Origin: Sediminispirochaeta bajacaliforniensis DSM 16054
GTDB taxonomy: Bacteria; Spirochaetota; Spirochaetia; DSM-16054; Sediminispirochaetaceae
NCBI RefSeq assembly: GCF_000378205.1
Contig: NZ_KB899425.1
Location: 1 to 64,000, forward strand
Reading direction: 5' to 3'
Length of the DNA stretch: 64,000 bases
The notes beneath the pieces were generated by a model that saw nothing but the letters and a program-made list of their open reading frames with translations, ran no database searches and was not told the DNA's origin. A program made the position numbers and the translations under genes. Within the stretch, counting starts at the first letter, position 1; every line of letters begins with the position of its first letter. Below are positions 60,056 to 64,000 of this stretch, in pieces.

Positions 60056-61240
60056 TTATGCTGAAATAAATTTGTGTTTTTTAAACAATAAGCTAGTGAT
60101 AAGTATTGGAAGCACAGCAATAAAGGCAAAAAGCGCACTAATATGGAAAACGAAAATGATACTATATTTTTGGGCCAAAAAGCCCAAAAGCAAAGGAGCA
60201 ATAACGGCTGAAATTCCGCTTACAAATGAAACAATACTGAAAGCTTTCTCATTTAGTTTACGATCAGGTACTGCCTTTGCTATTAACGTATTGATTATAG
60301 GCACCGTCCCCTTTGTTACTGTTCCAAGCATTATTGAAACAATCGAAATCATGATTATGTCTTTAACAATACTGATGGAGATGAGCAAAAGCGACATTAG
60401 TATTTCTGAGATAATGAATACTTTCTTGCAACCAATTCGATCCGTTATCTTCCCAATCAATATTTTCCCCATCATATTTCCTATAAAAAAAGCACCGGAC
60501 AAGGAGCCCAATATTGCAGTTGATGCTCCTCTATATACAAAAAGAAATGGTATAAAAACAAATAACGATGAGCTTGCAAGTGAATCAATAAAACTAGTCA
60601 GAATTGCAATAATGAATTCCTTACTCTTGTGCAATCCATGTATTTTTCGTATTTTTGTTTTTTCGACTAAAGAAGATGAAAAATCTACTTTATAAAAGAA
60701 GATGAGTGACAGGATTGCCATTATTAAGGGCAAAACGCCATACATAAAGGCGGTATTACGCCAATCAACTATTGAGACGAAGATTGTAACACATGCAGCT
60801 ATTCCTACTCTTCCTATGTCACCCATTGCCGTAAAACTGCCCATCCTATTCCCTATATCGTTCTGGTCGCTGCTATTTGCAATAAGTGCAAAGCTGATGG
60901 GATGAAATAGCCCGAAGCCAATACTGGCTAAAATAAAGCCACATGTTAGTAACATGAATCCTGAAGATAATCCTGTGATAATAAATGCGCAGGAATACAA
61001 AATCATAGATATCAACAGGACCTTATATCCTCCAAAACGCATTGCGATTGAAGCTGCCGGCAAGGCAAGAATAACACTTGCACTATTAAGCAAACCCGTG
61101 AGCAATCCTATTTTACTAAATTCAATGCCAAGATCTTTCTGTATGAAGGGGAGTAATAATGGAAGGCTGGCAAGAAATCCGTCATTGAGAATATGCAGAA
61201 GATTGAGCCGCATCATTTTATTTCTGATCTTTTTTCCCAT
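60056..61240 (-). CDS. Major facilitator superfamily transporter
   Basis: The protein has 394 residues and about twelve membrane helices. The N-terminal LNLLHILNDGFLASLPLLLP and the loop AMRFGGYKVLLIS (a motif A-like element) and FHPISFALIAN fit MFS drug or small-molecule exporters of the Fsr/YfkF kind. The substrate is not evident. No clear ribosome binding site is seen, and MMRLN eight codons in is an alternative start. An AT-rich gap of about 150 bases separates it from the CatB-like gene. Confidence 0.85.
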   Translation of the reverse strand: MGKKIRNKMMRLNLLHILNDGFLASLPLLLPFIQKDLGIEFSKIGLLTGLLNSASVILALPAASIAMRFGGYKVLLISMILYSCAFIITGLSSGFMLLTCGFILASIGFGLFHPISFALIANSSDQNDIGNRMGSFTAMGDIGRVGIAACVTIFVSIVDWRNTAFMYGVLPLIMAILSLIFFYKVDFSSSLVEKTKIRKIHGLHKSKEFIIAILTSFIDSLASSSLFVFIPFLFVYRGASTAILGSLSGAFFIGNMMGKILIGKITDRIGCKKVFIISEILMSLLLISISIVKDIIMISIVSIMLGTVTKGTVPIINTLIAKAVPDRKLNEKAFSIVSFVSGISAVIAPLLLGFLAQKYSIIFVFHISALFAFIAVLPILITSLLFKKHKFISA

Positions 61241-61289
61241 ATCTATCTATCATACGCTAAAATTATGTAACTGGGAAAAGAATGTATCT

Positions 61290-61727
61290 TCATTTTACCC
61301 ATTCCATAATAAGCTCATGTTCTCCCGTATCGCTGTCGAATGATTCTGATATGACCGAAAAGCCCTTATTCCTGTAGAAATTGATACTTTTTTTGTTTTT
61401 ATCATATACCTTCAATTGAAGATGATCCCGAAGGTTTTTAATATGTGATAGTAATGAACTCCCAATGCCTTTCCCTTGGCTTTCCGGTTTTACAAAAATT
61501 GCAGCAAGATATTCGTCTATTAATGCAATAAATCCAAGAATTTGTTCTCCGTCGATGAATACATATGCTTCTGACATTGGCATATACTTGCTTTTCATCA
61601 CAGCTCTATTGGCGTCCCAGAAATCTTTCGGGATGAAATTATGAGCCACTATCGATGCTTCATACCAAATATCTACTACTTCATCGATATCTGGAGTTTC
61701 CATCTTTCTTATTAAGCGATCATTCAA
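61290..61727 (-). CDS. GNAT-family N-acetyltransferase
   Basis: The protein has 145 residues. IRKMETPDIDEVVDIWYEAS starts the fold. VKPESQGKGIGSSLLSHIK is motif A with the QGKGIG acetyl-CoA loop, and KSINFYRNKGF is motif B. It is similar to the YjaB-like group. The substrate is unknown. It is the first of two neighbouring acetyltransferase genes on the same strand. Confidence 0.88.
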   Translation of the reverse strand: MNDRLIRKMETPDIDEVVDIWYEASIVAHNFIPKDFWDANRAVMKSKYMPMSEAYVFIDGEQILGFIALIDEYLAAIFVKPESQGKGIGSSLLSHIKNLRDHLQLKVYDKNKKSINFYRNKGFSVISESFDSDTGEHELIMEWVK

Positions 61728-61790
61728 TTTACTTCCTCATCCTATGTGATTTTACAAAAAAGTATTTAACTTTGAATAGAGAAGGCTGCT

Positions 61791-62303
61791 TCAGTTTATA
61801 TCTTTTTTTAAAAGATAATCCTTTTGTAGTTCATCACCCATCCGAAAGAAGTGTTCATTAAATCTAATAAATCCATTGCGCTCATAAAAGGCTATTGCCG
61901 ATTTGTTTTTTTCCCATACTCCCAACCAGATATATCGGCAACCGGCGTTTCGAGCAATTTTCTCTGTTTTTTCTATCATAAGGCGCCCTATGCCCCGACC
62001 TTTGAACCCTTTTATTACATAAATACGTTCAAGTTCTATTGACTCCGGATCGTTTATATCGGTTTGGGCAGGTGCAAAATTGATTTTAAAATAAGCTACT
62101 GTTTCTTGATTTTCGCATAAGAGGTAGAATTGTGAAATGGGATTTTTAAGTTCTTGTCTGATTCGATCGGGGTCAAAGGCCTCTTCCAAATAACGCCTCA
62201 TAGTCTCTTCGGTATTCATTGAGCTGAACGTATCAAAATAGGTTTTTTTTCCTATGGCGACTAATGTCTCCGTAAAGCTTTCATCACACTTCAGAATCTC
62301 CAT
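61791..62303 (-). CDS. GNAT-family acetyltransferase, PaiA-like
   Basis: The protein has 170 residues. FDTFSSMNTEETMRRYLEEA, IYVIKGFKGRGIGRLMIEKT (motif A) and WEKNKSAIAFYERNGFIRF (motif B) resemble Bacillus PaiA, a spermidine/spermine acetyltransferase; the end FRMGDELQKDYLLKK also fits. Polyamine acetylation is a reasonable guess, not shown. It lies 63 bases upstream of the previous acetyltransferase. Confidence 0.85.
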   Translation of the reverse strand: MEILKCDESFTETLVAIGKKTYFDTFSSMNTEETMRRYLEEAFDPDRIRQELKNPISQFYLLCENQETVAYFKINFAPAQTDINDPESIELERIYVIKGFKGRGIGRLMIEKTEKIARNAGCRYIWLGVWEKNKSAIAFYERNGFIRFNEHFFRMGDELQKDYLLKKDIN

Positions 62304-62436
62304 AGCAGTATCCTACCTTTAATTTTTTGTTTTTTATACAAGATAAACAGGAGAGTACGGCATCACTCAGCTCGGCAGGGGCGCAAAATTTCCCAATTGA
62401 TCCCGTCTGCTGTCCCGTTTAAATTCAGGCATCAAC

Positions 62437-63210
62437 TTATAGCCATACTGCCCAATCGTCATACTCGAATGTGCCGCTGCCGTGATGTAATTTGCCATCA
62501 TTTTTCAACTGCCGAAAAGCGTTACACATTCTTGTCAGAATCTCTGGTTGTATGTCCAGAGAGTGATGCCCCGGAAACACACGCTTCACTGGCAATGCTG
62601 ATATCCTTTCCAATGAGTTGAGATATGCTTCTGGATCGGTGGATGGATAATAAGCAAATAAAGTATCCTTGTAAACTAGGTCTCCGGTGAAAAGATAACC
62701 ATGTTCTTTTTCCCAGAAACACATATGGCCTGGGGAATGTCCTGGTGTATGATAAATTTGAACGGAGCGGCCGCCAAAATCTATCATATCATTGTTGTTA
62801 AGGACTCTTGTTGGATTTCCCTGAAAAAATTTGTACTCATTTACATCATACCCTTTTGGCAGGTCACAACGATCAACGACCATATCTTTAATCTGATTTA
62901 TTGTCAGAGGGAACTCTCCATTCAGCCAATTCAATTCATCATGATGTGCATAAAAATCAGGAAAATATTCATGTCCTCCAATATGATCCCAATGAATGTG
63001 CGTTGCTACAGCAGTTATTGGATTTTCAGTGAGCTTAAGAACCTCATCATATATATTACATATGCCAAGGCCGGTATCGATTAGTAAACTCTTTCCCAAC
63101 CCATTCAGAAGATAGCAATGCGTTTCTTCCCAATGGCGATATTCGCTGATAATAAAAGTTTTTTCATCAATTTGATCTATGGTAAACCACTCGCTCATAT
63201 ATTTTCCCAT
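62437..63210 (-). CDS. Metallo-beta-lactamase-fold hydrolase
   Basis: The protein has 257 residues from the ATG at 63210, which overlaps the VOC gene stop by one base (TAATG) and has AAAGGG upstream. THIHWDHIGG is the HxHxDH metal motif; YHTPGHSPGHMCFW and FTGDLVYKD give the further His and Asp ligands. It belongs to the glyoxalase II/hydrolase side of the superfamily rather than antibiotic class B lactamases, judged by overall motif layout. Substrate unknown; coupling to the VOC gene hints at a shared detoxification step. Confidence 0.88.
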   Translation of the reverse strand: MGKYMSEWFTIDQIDEKTFIISEYRHWEETHCYLLNGLGKSLLIDTGLGICNIYDEVLKLTENPITAVATHIHWDHIGGHEYFPDFYAHHDELNWLNGEFPLTINQIKDMVVDRCDLPKGYDVNEYKFFQGNPTRVLNNNDMIDFGGRSVQIYHTPGHSPGHMCFWEKEHGYLFTGDLVYKDTLFAYYPSTDPEAYLNSLERISALPVKRVFPGHHSLDIQPEILTRMCNAFRQLKNDGKLHHGSGTFEYDDWAVWL

Positions 63211-63629
63211 TATAACCCTTTTGTTAGCAAATGATCCTTTGCAAATTGGACCAGATCCCATAAATTCCCATATAAATCTTCAAATACCGCAACTATTCCA
63301 TATTCTGCTTCTTTGGGTGGCCTCACAAACGTAATTCCAATTGCTTGCATTCTATCATAATCACGCCAGAAATCATCAGTACGAAGAAATAGGAACACCC
63401 TCCCACCTGCTTGATTTCCGATAAATGGAACCTGCTCTTCCTTTGAGGCTTTAGCCAAAAGAATGGAAGTTCCTTCCGAACCGGGAGGGGCTACGACAAC
63501 CCATCGTTTATCTTGCTCAGGCTGGTAAGTATCTTCTAATAAAGTAAACCGTAACTTCTGCGTGTAGAAATCAATGGCTTCATCATAATCTCTAACAACT
63601 AAAGCGATATGAACAATTGATTGTTTCAC
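63210..63629 (-). CDS. VOC-family protein
   Basis: The protein has 139 residues. HIALVVRDYDEAIDFYTQKL begins the first half and IVAVFEDLYGNLWDLVQF the second. The canonical metal positions (H in VHIAL, a Glu near the end of the second half) are partly kept. It resembles glyoxalase-like proteins of the YaeR group. Its stop overlaps the metallo-hydrolase start by one base, so the two are translationally coupled. Another VOC gene lies 11 bases upstream. Confidence 0.87.
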   Translation of the reverse strand: MKQSIVHIALVVRDYDEAIDFYTQKLRFTLLEDTYQPEQDKRWVVVAPPGSEGTSILLAKASKEEQVPFIGNQAGGRVFLFLRTDDFWRDYDRMQAIGITFVRPPKEAEYGIVAVFEDLYGNLWDLVQFAKDHLLTKGL

Positions 63630-63640
63630 TCCATCTCCTT

Positions 63641-64000
63641 TTACTCCTTCTGAAATGAACCAATTTCAACTAAATTCCCTTCAGGATCCGCTATATAACA
63701 GGTTCGTTGTCCCCATGGTTCTGTTGTCGGCTCAAGTACAGAAACGGCCCCTTTACTAAGGACTTCATTATATGTTCTATCAACAGCTTCGAAATTCTCT
63801 ACACTTAAAGCTATCTCACTATGACCATTTAATTTTTGTACATAGTTAAAACTGTGATGTACCATCCTTTCAAAATCAGTTCTGCGATAAAGCAAGAACA
63901 ATGTCCCATCTTTTTCTAAAAAAACATTTGTTGTGTTTTCATCTTCTTTGATATCAAACCCCAAAACATCTCTATAAAAGCGAACCATCAATGCCATGTC
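63641..64000 (-). CDS. VOC-family protein, cut by the window end
   Basis: 119 residues are visible; the N-terminal few residues lie beyond 64000. MVRFYRDVLGFDIKEDENTT near the visible start and CYIADPEGNLVEIGSF at the end are VOC-fold hallmarks, typical of glyoxalase/fosfomycin-resistance-like proteins. An ATG at 63997 exists, but the first strand of the fold would then be missing, so it is treated as partial. Confidence 0.82.
   Translation of the reverse strand, partial: DMALMVRFYRDVLGFDIKEDENTTNVFLEKDGTLFLLYRRTDFERMVHHSFNYVQKLNGHSEIALSVENFEAVDRTYNEVLSKGAVSVLEPTTEPWGQRTCYIADPEGNLVEIGSFQKE

Noticed and set aside
52176-64000. Chromosomal integron cassette array
   Set aside because: Gene content and common orientation suggest it, but no repeated attC-like site was seen between genes and no integrase is in view.
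1-64000. tRNA, rRNA, riboswitch or CRISPR features
   Set aside because: No cloverleaf-like sequences, rRNA segments, known aptamer cores or regular spaced repeats were recognised by eye; a covariance-model search could still find some.

Overview
The window looks like chromosome from a free-living spirochaete (Sediminispirochaeta/Spirochaeta-like). The grounds are a Gram-negative-type envelope (several outer-membrane barrels, lipoproteins), a spirochaete-type DUF6675-like gene, and a PntC-type phosphonate cytidylyltransferase of the kind described from Treponema. The genus is an inference. No rRNA, tRNA or CRISPR array was recognised.

Region 1 (1-27577) is a large surface-polysaccharide locus. 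It opens beside the 3' end of an IS256-family element (1-275) and ends at a strong terminator (27548-27577). All genes but one lie on the + strand and mostly abut or overlap. They encode sugar-nucleotide enzymes (UDP-glucuronate 4-epimerase-like, RfbC, RfbD), eight glycosyltransferases, a Wzx-type flippase, two polyprenyl-phosphate sugar-1-phosphate transferases, a GtrA/GtrB/GT-C trio, and three Wzi-like outer-membrane proteins. Its last part (21033-25690) is a full 2-aminoethylphosphonate route: PEP mutase fused to a nucleotidyltransferase, phosphonopyruvate decarboxylase, AEP transaminase, and a PntC-like cytidylyltransferase that would make CMP-AEP. A CDP-alcohol phosphatidyltransferase-family protein at 11748-12476 is the obvious candidate to move AEP phosphonate onto the glycan or a lipid, but it lacks the fourth Asp of the family signature. 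No Wzy, Wza or Wzc is visible, so these must be elsewhere or assembly differs.

Region 2 (27610-44262) is mixed. It holds an FMN/FAD fumarate-reductase-like lipoprotein with a TetR regulator and a perfect 20-bp palindrome, a POTRA/barrel outer-membrane protein, a membrane GGDEF protein with an I-site, a previously easy-to-miss 34-residue lipoprotein, LuxR and AraC regulators, TrmO-like, GNAT, TrpRS, YjbQ-like, HD-domain, GH114-like, methyltransferase and QueG-like proteins, two non-consensus peptide deformylases, and a decayed phzF-family gene.

Region 3 (44341-52168) is a sugar-uptake unit: FGGY kinase, DeoR regulator, CUT2/Lsr-like ABC transporter (binding protein, ATPase, two permeases) and a 6-phospho-3-hexuloisomerase-like SIS protein. 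It has candidate promoters, an operator-like palindrome, an intercistronic stem-loop and a final terminator.

Region 4 (52176-64000) is an AT-richer accessory segment, mostly on the - strand. It carries small detoxification or resistance-type genes: GFA, GNATs, VOC proteins, MATE, AraC-GNAT fusion, acyltransferase, TetR, methyltransferase, a CatB/Vat-type acetyltransferase, MFS and a metallo-beta-lactamase-fold hydrolase. The TetR gene and the acyltransferase gene share a TGAATGA-N-TCATTCA operator placed right at their -10 boxes.
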